DNA from: a virus
IMG/VR virus record: IMGVR_UViG_3300008107_000335
Coordinates: 1 to 36,918 of that record
Strand: one strand, 5' to 3'
DNA: 36,918 bases
Each line of letters starts with the position of its first letter. Within the stretch, counting starts at the first letter, position 1. Position numbers and translations under genes: made by a program. The notes beneath the pieces are model-generated. The model saw only the letters and a list, made by a program, of their open reading frames with translations. It made no database searches and had not been told where the DNA came from. Positions 5,721-14,600 of the stretch are shown one piece after another.

Positions 5721-6345
5721 GTTAATTGACGTTCAACAGGGTTCGGGCGACTGGTTGTCTGCCCGCGTGGGTCGCGTTACGTCGTCGCGGCTTAAAGACG
5801 TATGCGATTTTTTGAAGTCCGGTAAGTCGTCGGCTGCGCGTGATGGTTATTTAATCGAAATCGTCACGGAGCGATTGACCGGCCAACCTGTCCCGCACTT
5901 TACCAACTCGGCAATGCAACACGGCACGGATAACGAACCGGCTGCACGCGTCGAGTACGCATGGTCGCGGCAAATCGAAGTCGAGGAAACCGGCTTGTGG
6001 GTTCACGAAAAACGGATGTTTGGCGGATCGCCCGACGGCTTGGTTGGGAAAGACGGGTTAATCGAAATCAAATGCCCGTGGTCAAGTGGCATACACGTTC
6101 GCACCATCCTTAACGGGATGCCGGACGAACACGCTTACCAAATCCAAGGTAACTTATATGTGACCAATCGAAGTTACGCGGACTTCATTTCGTACGACCC
6201 ACGAATGCCGGAAGGTTTGAAGTTGTACGTACAACGCATCGAACGCGACGAAAAAATGATTTCGTTGATCGAAGAAAACGTCGACCAGTTCTTAACCGAA
6301 GTCGACGCTATGGTTACAAAACTACGGGAAATTCAAAATGTCTAA
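5713..6345 (+). CDS. YqaJ-type (lambda exonuclease family) recombination exonuclease
   Basis: 210 residues from ATG 5713; GTG 5707 is less likely because the AGG element would be too close. The YqaJ viral recombinase pattern is complete: an N-terminal GSGDWLSARVGRVTSSRL, then HGTDNEPAARVEYA (E75), GGSPDGLVGKDGLIEIKCPW (D108, E118, K120 as metal site) and DEHAYQIQGNLYVT. Such enzymes degrade one strand of duplex ends to give 3' overhangs for the annealing partner, here the RecT-type gene that begins eight bases before its stop. Confident family call. Confidence 0.9.
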   Translation: MNRLIDVQQGSGDWLSARVGRVTSSRLKDVCDFLKSGKSSAARDGYLIEIVTERLTGQPVPHFTNSAMQHGTDNEPAARVEYAWSRQIEVEETGLWVHEKRMFGGSPDGLVGKDGLIEIKCPWSSGIHVRTILNGMPDEHAYQIQGNLYVTNRSYADFISYDPRMPEGLKLYVQRIERDEKMISLIEENVDQFLTEVDAMVTKLREIQNV

Positions 6346-7024
6346 TGCAATCGTATCGGTAAACGATATTCAAACCATGGCTGTTGCCGTGGCGAAGTCG
6401 GGAATGTTTGGCGTGCGAACGCCAGAGCAAGCCATGTCGCTAATGCTTATCGCGCAAGCCGAAGGTTTGCACCCAGCCATTGCGGCGCGTGATTACCATG
6501 TGATAAACGGAAAGCCCGCATTAAAGTCGGATGCAATGCTGGCCCGATTCCAGACTGCGGGCGGTCGCGTCGAGTGGCTCGACTTTACGGACGACAAGGT
6601 ATCTGCACGCTTCACGCACCCGCAGGGTGGTTCGGTCGTTGTCGACTGGACCATCGAACGTGCCAAGCGTGCCGGTGTTGCCAATAACCCGACGTGGGCA
6701 AAGTTCCCACGCGCCATGTTGAAAGCCCGCGTGATTAGCGAAGGTGTCCGCACGGTGTACCCCGGCGTTACGGTCGGCACGTATACGGTTGAGGAAGTAC
6801 GCGACATGGCCGGTACGCCAGTGGCGTATACGGAAATGGAAACGGCAGTCGATCCGGTCGACGCAATCATGGCCGCGGCAGATTTGGACGCGTTAAAGAA
6901 TGCGTACATTGCTGCGATCAAAGCCGCTAAAAAAGCGAAAGACGGCGAGTTAGAACGCCGCTTAAACGAAGCAAAGGACCGGCGCAAGTCGGAGTTAGAA
7001 GCAATCACGGTGGAAGTTGAATAA
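6338..7024 (+). CDS. recT: RecT-family single-strand annealing protein
   Basis: 228 residues from ATG 6338. The core matches RecT-type phage annealing proteins: EQAMSLMLIAQAEGLHPAIA, then ARDYHVINGKPALKSDAMLA, VEWLDFTDDKVSARFTHPQG, NPTWAKFPRAMLKARVISEG and VRTVYPGVTVGTYTVEEV. These proteins anneal complementary single strands and work with the exonuclease encoded just before it. The C-terminal 50 residues are a charged Ala/Lys/Glu coiled-coil region. The stop overlaps the next start (TAATG), so the three recombination genes are translationally linked. Confidence 0.88.
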   Translation: MSNAIVSVNDIQTMAVAVAKSGMFGVRTPEQAMSLMLIAQAEGLHPAIAARDYHVINGKPALKSDAMLARFQTAGGRVEWLDFTDDKVSARFTHPQGGSVVVDWTIERAKRAGVANNPTWAKFPRAMLKARVISEGVRTVYPGVTVGTYTVEEVRDMAGTPVAYTEMETAVDPVDAIMAAADLDALKNAYIAAIKAAKKAKDGELERRLNEAKDRRKSELEAITVEVE

Positions 7025-7278
7025 TGGAAAGGAAAGACAATAGCGGTGCGCTGTTTAAGAATGACCGCAAACGCGAAGGTAAAAAGGACGCCGACTATCG
7101 CGGCAAAGCGGTTATCGCTGGCGTCGAATACTACGTCGATGCGTGGGTTAACGAATCCAAGGACGGTCGAAAGTATTTCGGCGTGAAGTACAAACCCGTT
7201 GGCGAATCTAGCGCGGCTCCGGCTCCGAAAGCGGCCCCGGCTGTCGATCCAGAATTCGACGACGAAATTCCGTTCTAA
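7024..7278 (+). CDS. DUF736-like protein with SSB-like acidic tail
   Basis: 84 residues from ATG 7024. Residues 1-58 (ALFKNDRKREGKKDADYRGK, then VEYYVDAWVNESKDGRKYFG) resemble DUF736, a small beta-barrel family seen in phages and plasmids. An Ala/Pro linker follows, and the end is FDDEIPF, nearly the DDDIPF tip by which bacterial SSB recruits partner enzymes. The layout of a small beta domain, flexible linker and acidic Pro-Phe tip, and its position after exonuclease and RecT, suggest a single-strand-binding or SSB-mimic role. The tip is seen directly; the function is inferred. Confidence 0.7.
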   Translation: MERKDNSGALFKNDRKREGKKDADYRGKAVIAGVEYYVDAWVNESKDGRKYFGVKYKPVGESSAAPAPKAAPAVDPEFDDEIPF

Positions 7279-7343
7279 TCATTCGTGATCGCGCCACGCT
7301 CCCTAGCGGTACGCCGACGCCGTGCGCGTAGTCGGCAACTCTT

Positions 7344-7472
7344 ATGAATACAGATTCAAAAGACAAGGTAACAACCGTGATCGTTGGGATAGGCGGAACC
7401 GTCCTGCTTGCAATCGTCACGGGTATTTTTGTTGGCGTAACGTGGAAGGTCGCGCAATGGATAATCAATTGA
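7344..7472 (+). CDS. 42-residue membrane peptide
   Basis: This short gene runs from ATG 7344 to TGA 7470-7472. It reads MNTDSKDKVTTVIVGIGGTV followed by LLAIVTGIFVGVTWKVAQWI and IN: a soluble head and one long membrane helix of about 25 residues. Its end overlaps the next gene by 16 bases. No strong ribosome site is seen. Credible from composition and position; function unknown. Confidence 0.5.
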   Translation: MNTDSKDKVTTVIVGIGGTVLLAIVTGIFVGVTWKVAQWIIN

Positions 7473-7651
7473 TTTGGGATAATAAGTCGATTTGGGGCGA
7501 CGCTGTGATCAAGCGTCAGCGCGAAGAAATCCAGTTTCTTAATGGCCGCGTGGCCGCGCTGGATGAAGAAAACCAAATGCTTCGCAAGTTGCTGAAAGAC
7601 TGGCAAACCGGACAGCGCCAGTATCACGGCAAGGAAGTCCACACTCGCTAA
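7457..7651 (+). CDS. small coiled-coil protein
   Basis: 64 residues from ATG 7457, with a strong GGAAGG seven bases upstream; the longer frame from 7322 lacks such a site and covers the membrane peptide gene. The core KRQREEIQFLNGRVAALDEE plus NQMLRKLLKDW shows heptad spacing of a coiled coil, so it probably forms a dimer or trimer. Its stop overlaps the next start (TAATG). Function unknown. Confidence 0.65.
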   Translation: MDNQLIWDNKSIWGDAVIKRQREEIQFLNGRVAALDEENQMLRKLLKDWQTGQRQYHGKEVHTR

Positions 7652-8106
7652 TGTTGGTCCAACTGTCAGCACAGGAAATAATGCTGGCGGCTAATGCCGG
7701 GGTAGTACGTCGCGTGCGTGCTATCTCGGCAAATGCACAACGGACGCACGGGCAACCGGATAATAATCGTTGGGAACAGGATATAGAAGGTTGCTGCGCG
7801 GAAATGGCCGTATGCAAAGCGTTCGGCATTTATTGGACCGGTGCGGAACGCATCCGGGCAAATGACGCTGGATCATTCGACGTGCGGTACACTCCGCACC
7901 CGAACGGCTGTCTAATTCTGCACGACGAGGACCCGGACCGGCGCTTTGTGCTGGTTATTGGCAAGTACGGCGTCTATAGGCTGGCCGGTTGGATTGATGC
8001 GGTCGAAGGTAAGGTGGAGCGATTTTGGGGCGACAAAGGCCACAATCGACCGGCGTATTGGATACCGCAAGACGAATTGCACCCGATGGACACACTAGAT
8101 AGGTGA
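7651..8106 (+). CDS. conserved phage hypothetical, possibly nuclease-fold
   Basis: 151 residues from ATG 7651. It contains NRWEQDIEGCCAEMAVCKAF, then SFDVRYTPHPNGCLILHDED and RFVLVIGKYGVYRLAGWIDA, a layout I know from uncharacterised phage proteins. The order of Glu in an N-terminal helix, Asp in a strand, then a hydrophobic strand with a polar residue is like a degenerate restriction-endonuclease fold, but no full PD-(D/E)XK motif is visible. Its place in the recombination operon fits DNA processing. Function is open. Confidence 0.65.
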   Translation: MLVQLSAQEIMLAANAGVVRRVRAISANAQRTHGQPDNNRWEQDIEGCCAEMAVCKAFGIYWTGAERIRANDAGSFDVRYTPHPNGCLILHDEDPDRRFVLVIGKYGVYRLAGWIDAVEGKVERFWGDKGHNRPAYWIPQDELHPMDTLDR

Positions 8107-8109
8107 CAA

Positions 8110-8250
8110 ATGGAAACGATTAAAGCGAAGTTCGTTGCGTTTTGGACCTACTTAAAAACGCTGGTTACGGGAATTGAACCGCAAAAGCCGGAACCGCCGA
8201 AGTCGGCTAGTCGGCGCAATGCTCCCGTGCGTAAGGTCGTGAAGAAATAA
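8110..8250 (+). CDS. small basic protein
   Basis: 46 residues, ATG 8110 to TAA 8248-8250, with AGGTGA upstream. It has a helical head (METIKAKFVAFWTYLKTLVT), a Pro-rich linker and a strongly basic tail (SRRNAPVRKVVKK), which suggests nucleic-acid or membrane binding. It is the last plus-strand gene and overlaps the convergent Cys-rich gene by 44 bases tail to tail. No terminator is seen between them. Confidence 0.5.
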   Translation: METIKAKFVAFWTYLKTLVTGIEPQKPEPPKSASRRNAPVRKVVKK

Positions 8251-8413
8251 ACAGCACGCCGTCGCACTTACAGTCGCCGTCAAGCGGCTGGTTTACCGCT
8301 GGATGCGTGCAACAAAACGCCGCGTTGCGGTACTTAAAGAAATGGCAATTCTGGCAACGGTCGTGTTCGCAATACGACAGTTCGTCTAGTTGCTCTTGGG
8401 TAAGGACACCCAT
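8207..8413 (-). CDS. cysteine-rich hypothetical protein
   Basis: 68 residues from ATG 8413 with GGAAAA upstream; it overlaps the end of the phosphoesterase gene by 28 bases. It is dense in Cys and His: YCEHDRCQNCHFFKYRNAAF, then CCTHPAVNQPLDGDCKC. The eight or more cysteines suggest one or two metal-binding sites or disulfides. I recognise no family. It is the most downstream gene of the whole leftward (minus) block. Confidence 0.6.
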   Translation of the reverse strand: MGVLTQEQLDELSYCEHDRCQNCHFFKYRNAAFCCTHPAVNQPLDGDCKCDGVLFISSRPYAREHCAD

Positions 8414-9582
8414 TCTGTTTTTTCCGTAGTCGTTTTGCGTTGTACGAATATCGGCATACGAAACGTGATGCCGTGCTGTGGATGCGTAATCCACATGGCT
8501 TGCTGTGCTTGCTCAACGTCGAAGTTGTTAGCGTCGGCGTATTCATCGTATCCCTTCAACGACCCATTGACACAAAATCGCGTCAGATGGATGTATTGAT
8601 GCCAGTGTCCTAGCATCATTACGTCAAAGGACCGGTCGGTTTGTCCGTTGCGTGCGCGTTTCTTTTTATCGCCCCGGCTAATCGGGCCTAGTGCGCCAAT
8701 CATGCCGTCGCCACCTCGGAATTGGTCACCATGAGTAAGCAAATAACGCGTGTTATGAACCATAAAGTACGCGTCCGGCCCCTCGGGAATTAGGAAGGTC
8801 ACGCGTTTGTCGTTCTCGAAATACCGCTGCAACAATTGGTACAGCAACCAATCGAAGTTAGTGTGATTGCGCCGCTTGGCGCGTGGCTTGCGGCTGGTCC
8901 GGCCATGGTTGCCAGTGACGCATGGCACGAACACGTTTCCGAATTCGTCTGCCAAGGTTCGAATACACCACGCCAGCACGCCGACCAACTCCAGCAATGC
9001 GGGCATGGTCGGAACCTCGTTAGTCTCCGACAGTTCTTCGTGTATGTCGCCGGATAGCATATCGCCACCCAACGCGAAGACGACGCCCGGATATTTGCCG
9101 CGCAAATGGTTACGCAATAGGTCGATGGCGACATTAATAAAGGTTCGCGCCCTTTCCTTTGCTATCGTCATGTTGTATTCGTTAACGCCGCCGATTTCGG
9201 CTGGCCGTACAACCTCGCCAAAGTGCCAGTCGGACGCAAACAGCGTCGGCACACCCATAAGGTCGGTTGCGGGTTTGCTCGGCTTGGTTAACCAGTCCGG
9301 CGTTTTCGGCGTGGCTGCGGCTACCTTCAGCAGTTCGGCCCGTACCGCTTCGTCGGTTAATTGCTGTTTTTGTAACTGCTTAACCTGTTGGCGAAGGTAG
9401 ATTAGTTCGTTGTCGCCTTTAATCTTGCGCTTCTCGCCGTTTTCTACGTTGTCAACGTGAGAAATTACGGTTTGGCGGTGAAGTCCTAACTCGCGTGCGG
9501 TTGCCGATACATTTCTGTCGTTGCGGCAAAACGCTTCGTATACGTCTTGCGATATTAGGTTTTTAGGTCTTCGGTCTGTCAT
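8386..9582 (-). CDS. phage metallophosphoesterase with N-terminal HTH
   Basis: 398 residues from ATG 9582. Residues about 12-45 form a helix-turn-helix (NVSATARELGLHRQTVISHV); 55-90 is a coiled coil. The calcineurin-like phosphoesterase core follows with all metal ligands: SDWHFGE (D118, H120), LGGDMLSGDIHEE (D174), TGNHGR (N225, H226), LTHGDQ (H284) and LGHWHQ (H326, H328). Related phage proteins are annotated as phosphoesterases or nucleases; the substrate may be DNA, RNA or a nucleotide. The joined HTH suggests DNA as target. It lies after the lysis genes, so it is expressed late. Confidence 0.85.
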   Translation of the reverse strand: MTDRRPKNLISQDVYEAFCRNDRNVSATARELGLHRQTVISHVDNVENGEKRKIKGDNELIYLRQQVKQLQKQQLTDEAVRAELLKVAAATPKTPDWLTKPSKPATDLMGVPTLFASDWHFGEVVRPAEIGGVNEYNMTIAKERARTFINVAIDLLRNHLRGKYPGVVFALGGDMLSGDIHEELSETNEVPTMPALLELVGVLAWCIRTLADEFGNVFVPCVTGNHGRTSRKPRAKRRNHTNFDWLLYQLLQRYFENDKRVTFLIPEGPDAYFMVHNTRYLLTHGDQFRGGDGMIGALGPISRGDKKKRARNGQTDRSFDVMMLGHWHQYIHLTRFCVNGSLKGYDEYADANNFDVEQAQQAMWITHPQHGITFRMPIFVQRKTTTEKTEWVSLPKSN

Positions 9583-9892
9583 AAGTAGATGGCTCGAATG
9601 TAACTAATGCTTGCGCGAGTAAATGCGCGGTCGAGTCGATAAAGACTTCATCGCTGCACAGTTCGTGATAACCCGCAATGTCAGTGATGCAATGCAGCAA
9701 TTCGTGAACGAATGTCTGTTGTCGGTTTGACCCTTTCAGTGATCCGATAATTTCGATGCGGTACTGATCCGGCAAATACATTCCCACGCAATTTTTACCG
9801 TGCTTCCACTTCTTAACGGGAACCGTTACAACCTCGATTTTATGCGCTGCGACCATAAAACTGGAAGGAATGCCGTCGTTACGTCGTGCCAT
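9563..9892 (-). CDS. HExxH metallopeptidase-like protein
   Basis: 109 residues from ATG 9892, with GGGGG four bases upstream. TFVHELLHCITDIAGYHELC contains HELLH (H63, E64, H67), the zincin signature; the region DEVFIDSTAHLLAQ may supply the third ligand. The layout is like small phage SprT/ImmA-type peptidases. It lies between the lysozyme (14-base overlap) and the phosphoesterase. Cell-wall or host-protein cleavage are both possible; substrate unknown. Confidence 0.7.
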   Translation of the reverse strand: MARRNDGIPSSFMVAAHKIEVVTVPVKKWKHGKNCVGMYLPDQYRIEIIGSLKGSNRQQTFVHELLHCITDIAGYHELCSDEVFIDSTAHLLAQALVTFEPSTYDRPKT

Positions 9893-10376
9893 GTAACCCC
9901 CGCATATATAGCCGTTGCTCGTCGAGTCGACGCTTAACCAGCCCCGGCAGTACACGACCGCCGCCTTTGGTCCACTTCATAAATTCTTCGGCTGCGCCTT
10001 CGTAGTCGCCGCGATTGTGTTTCATCCGAAGACTGGACCGCTGCAAGTTTCCCAAGCCGACGTTAAACGAGAAACTTACTAGTGCGTCAAATTGGCCTTG
10101 ATGATTAACAGCAGTAGGGCAATATCGGGCCACGCCGCGCTCAAATCGCGCAAGGTCCGAAACAAGTAAAGCGTTAATTTCGTCATTGCTCCATGTCCGA
10201 TTATCTTCTGGCCGTAACTGGAACTGTAGCCTATCGGATACAGTCAGTTTTGCTTGCTCGGGGTACAGCACATGTCCCACGGCCACGGTCCATAGTTTAG
10301 CCGGACACAAATACGGCCTGTTTCTTACGCCTTCATGGTGGCTGATCATTGCGATTGCCGCCGGACTAACTTTCAT
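9879..10376 (-). CDS. GH24-type lysozyme (endolysin)
   Basis: 165 residues. ATG 10376 overlaps the holin stop (ATGA). The glycoside hydrolase 24 catalytic region is seen: SHHEGVRNRPYLCPAKLWTV and AVGHVLYP, with catalytic Glu15 and the conserved Thr30 and GH. The canonical Asp position is Cys24, as in the PYLCPA variant I associate with betaproteobacterial phages. The C-terminal part (DALVSFSFNVGLGNLQRSSL and GLVKRRLDEQRLY) is typical. It cleaves the glycan strands of peptidoglycan at lysis. There is no signal peptide, so release depends on the holin encoded just before it. Confidence 0.92.
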   Translation of the reverse strand: MKVSPAAIAMISHHEGVRNRPYLCPAKLWTVAVGHVLYPEQAKLTVSDRLQFQLRPEDNRTWSNDEINALLVSDLARFERGVARYCPTAVNHQGQFDALVSFSFNVGLGNLQRSSLRMKHNRGDYEGAAEEFMKWTKGGGRVLPGLVKRRLDEQRLYMRGLHGTT

Positions 10377-10858
10377 TTTTTCTGGAATGCTTGTGATCCA
10401 AACCAAAACGCAATAATGGACGACAGAATAATCATTTCGTCATCGCCAAAGACGTTTTCCATTGCTTCGACAAACGGAATGCCGGTCGAGTAGGCGTACC
10501 AGACGCCAGCAATGTTTAGCGCGACCAACTCCAGCACGAAAATATAGGTAACAACCGGTCGCACGCTGGCGCGAAGGTTGATGATCCACTGCGACGCGCC
10601 TTTTCCAATTTCCATGTCGTGCTGATACAGCGCCACGCGTTCCTCTGCGGCTGTCTCCATGGCGATTTGCTCGGTCTTGATTTCCTCGACGCGGGCCTGT
10701 GCGATAAATCCTTTTTCGGCAAGTGCTAACTCGCGTTCCTTCTGCGCCATTACTAACGCTAGTTCGTGCTTCTTGTCTTGCTTGTCTTGGAAGATTTGCA
10801 GAATCTTCGGCAAGCCGCCAGCAAGGAACGATAAGAATGTCGATAATAACGTCGTCAT
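10373..10858 (-). CDS. 3TM-type holin
   Basis: 161 residues from ATG 10858 with GAGG eight bases upstream. An amphipathic N-terminus (MTTLLSTFLSFLAGGLPKIL) is followed by a long charged helix rich in Glu, Lys and Ala (about 22-85), then hydrophobic helices at about 97-120 (VRPVVTYIFVLELVALNIAG) and 142-158 (IILSSIIAFWFGSQAF). This fits the 'holin of 3TMs' family. It permeabilises the inner membrane to release the lysozyme encoded directly downstream, with which it overlaps. Confidence 0.85.
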   Translation of the reverse strand: MTTLLSTFLSFLAGGLPKILQIFQDKQDKKHELALVMAQKERELALAEKGFIAQARVEEIKTEQIAMETAAEERVALYQHDMEIGKGASQWIINLRASVRPVVTYIFVLELVALNIAGVWYAYSTGIPFVEAMENVFGDDEMIILSSIIAFWFGSQAFQKK

Positions 10859-10868
10859 TTGGCGTGCC

Positions 10869-11021
10869 TCACTTATCCCGTTTGTTCACTAGGTCGAACA
10901 GTGTTTTTATCTTGTCTTCGAGTACCGCAACCCGTAAGTCGAGTTTCGATAGAACGATAATTAGCGTAATCAGTGCGAGTATGACCGGCCATGCACGCGT
11001 GAAGATTTCGAATAGTTCCAT
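10869..11021 (-). CDS. small single-pass membrane protein of the lysis region
   Basis: 50 residues, ATG 11021 to TGA 10869-10871. It has a short head, one helix (WPVILALITLIIVLSK) and a helical charged tail (LRVAVLEDKIKTLFDLVNKR). Position ten bases before the holin, and layout, suggest a lysis accessory role such as antiholin or spanin-like function. No lipobox is seen. Confidence 0.6.
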   Translation of the reverse strand: MELFEIFTRAWPVILALITLIIVLSKLDLRVAVLEDKIKTLFDLVNKRDK

Positions 11022-11037
11022 AGCCGCCCCCCATCGT

Positions 11038-11295
11038 TTAGCGTCGCTCTAACACTCGGTCTAGTTTTGTTTCTATGCTCTTTAATCGCTCGGTTTGACT
11101 AGCCATCTGCGCCTCAATCACGGCAATGCGCCGGTCGGCTTCTGGCTGAATCTTGACCGCCTCGACAACTTCCAGACGTTTCGAAATTCCTTCTAATCGT
11201 TCCGTAATCTGGCCCATGGCGTAGACCAAACCAAATACCAACGCTACGTCGAGGACTAGCGATCCGGGCGGAACCTTAAATTTCGATACGTCCAT
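11038..11295 (-). CDS. membrane-anchored coiled-coil protein, possible lysis accessory
   Basis: 85 residues from ATG 11295 with GAGGG upstream. After a short polar head there is one membrane helix (LVLDVALVFGLVYAMG) and then continuous coiled coil to the end (ITERLEGISKRLEVVEAVKI and ...LKSIETKLDRVLER). This topology, N-terminal anchor and long periplasmic coiled coil, is that of an inner-membrane spanin or a holin partner. No matching outer-membrane lipoprotein is seen, so the spanin idea is open. Confidence 0.65.
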   Translation of the reverse strand: MDVSKFKVPPGSLVLDVALVFGLVYAMGQITERLEGISKRLEVVEAVKIQPEADRRIAVIEAQMASQTERLKSIETKLDRVLERR

Positions 11296-11298
11296 AAG

Positions 11299-11682
11299 TT
11301 ATCCCTCAATCAAAACGGCAAAGGTCTTTTTCAGATACGGCCACGGGTCGATTTGGAACACATACCCGCCCGGTCCCGGCAACGAAATACTAAATTCTGT
11401 TGACGCTTGATAGACTTCGTAGCGATCCGGCAACGTGACGTTAATAATCGCGTTGTCGGGTAATCCGGTAATCGTGACCGTATTTCCAGCGACCGTATGC
11501 GTTACGCTCGACGGCTGCTTGTCGACAAACTCGCTGCCGTTCCAGTAGGAATTAGCCGCGTTTGCAGACTCGCATTCGATAAATTCCGCGCCATCCGGCT
11601 TCGGACGTAGCGGCAGTAGTTCGGGTTCGCACGTAAAAATGCCGACAATGCGACCGTTCGATGCAACCGTGGCGTATCTCAT
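11299..11682 (-). CDS. tail fibre accessory-like protein
   Basis: 127 residues from ATG 11682, overlapping the tail-tip gene's stop by four bases. It begins [20 protein letters not shown], has a [20 protein letters not shown] region like the N-terminal part of fibre-associated proteins, and a C-terminal beta domain ([20 protein letters not shown]). The position directly after the tail-tip gene suggests a fibre assembly chaperone or a small tip protein. I am not certain which. Confidence 0.55.
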   Translation of the reverse strand: MRYATVASNGRIVGIFTCEPELLPLRPKPDGAEFIECESANAANSYWNGSEFVDKQPSSVTHTVAGNTVTITGLPDNAIINVTLPDRYEVYQASTEFSISLPGPGGYVFQIDPWPYLKKTFAVLIEG

Positions 11683-14600
11683 CGTTTGAATTCCGTAACG
11701 ACGCTAATAATGTCTTCGTAAATGTATGTCGTGCTGCCGCCTAGGGTCGGCTCGACTTTGATGTAATAGGTCGTGCTGCCAGCCGACGGCGTGTCCATGT
11801 ATTGCAACGGCACACGGTACGTACCGCCCGACGCAAGACTGGTAATCGGAATGTCGACCAGCAACGTCGACCCGCGATAAATCTTGTAAATGTTGATTAG
11901 ACTTCCGGTCGCCAGCGTGAATTTAAACGTCAAGTCGCACCGAATCAGCATATTCGTGCTGCCGGTTGCTGTAATCGTAATGGTCGACAGCGTGTTATCG
12001 ACACCACTATTTGTGCTGGTTAGCGTTACGTCGGCTGGAAGGTCCGTGGCGCTGGCGGTAATGGCGTTGCTGGCGACGCTGCCGGTAAGAATGATGCCGC
12101 CGTTAACGGTTAGGTCCGAACCATCCCAACGGATATTTTTTCCGCTCGGGTTGCCGAATGAGAATTTCGGCGTTCCGCTATCGTTGCCGATATAGAAACC
12201 GGTTCCGGTGTTGTACGCGGTTTGGCCGGAGCGAATAAAGCCGCCCGACGGCAATACGATAGTACCGGCAGTGATACTGCCCAAGTCGGCGCTAATCGCC
12301 GCAAGGTTAGTAACGCTGATTTTCGCGGCTGTGACAGCACCCGCGCTAATTTTGTCGGCGGTGATGGCGTTTGCGGCTACCTTTGCGGCGATAACCGCGC
12401 CATCTTCGATCAATACGGAGTTAGACGCACGAATCATTCGCACGTCGTCGGCATAGGTGGTCCCGCCGCTAATATCAGATACAACTTCGACATTTACCGC
12501 GACAACGCTTGCCGGAACAGTAAATGTGCCGCTAGATTTTACGTAACTAGTATTGCCAGTGGCAACAGTGTTACCCGCTTGCGTGCTAATTTCTGATCCG
12601 CCGGAATCCAAGCCTCGCAAGCGGACGTATGATCCGTTGCCACTAGCACCACTGTATTTAATCCATGCCTCAACATAGAACACTTCACCCGGCGTTGTTT
12701 GCACTACTTGTGAATTACGCAATGCCGATGGCGAAGTAGACGTACACGCTGCGGACCACGACCCTGTGCGGGCATTATTGGCGTTGATAGACCAGCCGCC
12801 ACCTTTGTTCCAGTCCGTGTCGCCTTCTTCAAAACCAAAGTTTTTAGCCTGTACGGTAAAATCGCCAACGGCAATTTTTGTGGATGTAACCGCATTTGCG
12901 GCCAACTCGGTAGTATTAATCGCTCCGGCTGCAATTTGTCCGGCAGTGATACTGTCGGCAACAATCTTCGAAGCGTCCAAAGTTCCGGCAGATATGCGGT
13001 CGCCGTTGATACTGTTCGCCGTCATCTTGGCGGTTGTGATCGCGCCGTCGGTTATCTGCGTGCCGGTAATCTGTCCCGACAAATCAGTTGTCGCAACCGA
13101 CGCGACATACGACGAACCATTCCAACGGTACAACTTGCCGTCGGTCGTGTTGAAAATAGAATTCGTCGACTTTGTGCCGGGAACCGACGAAACAATGGTT
13201 ACGGGTTCGATGCTCGACGCGAACGCTGCCGTTTGTAGCGTTCCAGCCGTAATATCCGCGCCGCTAACCGCTGCCGTCCATGCGGACCCGGTGTAGCGAT
13301 ACAACTTGTCGTCGGTCGTTAGGAATACGATTCGGCCCTCGAAAAGATTGGTCGACGGCAATGATCCGACGATTTCGTATCCAACTTTGTTTTTCGATGC
13401 ACTAAACGTGGCCGTGTACGTAACGGCGTTGTATAGAACCGTGAAGGTCAACGAACCAACGTCGCCCGACATGGCCGTAATGCGGTAATAGCCTTTTGGC
13501 TGTCCGCTAACTGGCGTGTTCGTCGCCGTGTTAATTGTGCCAGTAACGCCGCTACTGGCCGACGCGGACAGCGTAGCCGATGCGGTTACGTCCGTCGCGC
13601 CGCTATAAACGGTCAACTGGCCGGATGCGTCCGCGTAACTCGGCACACTGCCGTCGGCGTAGGCGGTTAATTGAACCGCTGTGCGGCTTAAAACAATCGA
13701 TACGGAATTTGTACCGCTAGTACCGGCTTTGGCTTTGCCTACGGTAAATACCTTGGTAACGGTAACGCCGCCATACGTCGCCGACATGGTGAATTGTCCG
13801 GTATCGGCAGTTAGTGACGTGACGCGATAGTAACCAATCGGTTGACCACTAACCGGCGTGTTGGCGGCAGTGTTCAAATCGCCATCGCAATTTACTTCGG
13901 AAACGACGGCAAAGGTCGTGCTGGCGGTAACGTCGTTCGGACCGCTAAACAACTTAAACAAGCCGACCGCATCCGCGTAACTGCTAACCGTGCCGGACGA
14001 ATCTGCTGGTACTAGCGTCGCTTCGTTCGTCAGGTAGCCGTTAAGCGTGGCAATTTTGCCGGACGACGACAGGCCCGCGCCGGATGGCGTCGGGTCGGAT
14101 GTGCCGCCAGTAACTCCATAGTACGACTGCACCCAAAAATACCGCGTTGCGGTATCGGTGCGTGGCACACGTAACTGTGTATCTGCGCCTTCGTAAATCT
14201 GTGTGGCCGACGAAAACGGCGTCGACGCTGTGTACTGAAATACACGGTACAGAATGCCGGGAACGCTGTTAGACGGTGCGGCCCACGATAGCAAGATGGA
14301 TTCGATTTCTTGCGTTGCCGTGAACGATTGTGGCGAACCGGGCGAATAAGTCGCCGGATCGCTTACCACGACGGATGCCGGGGTTACATACGTCCCTGTC
14401 GACGGATCGCTATAATCGCTCGACGCTGCTTCAATCAACGTAAGTTCGATGGCCGGTTCCGGTCGGAATTTCCAACCGATACAACGCACGGTTTGATTGG
14501 TCCAGCCGACTTCGGCAATCGTGACCGTGCCAGTTTCAAACGGACGTATTTTGTAGGCGTTCAGACTGCAAACGACTTGCACTGTCTTTTGTCGGCGCGA

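Noticed and set aside
8207-8260. Bidirectional terminator at the convergent gene ends
   Set aside because: The two genes overlap and no stem with T run is visible on either strand.
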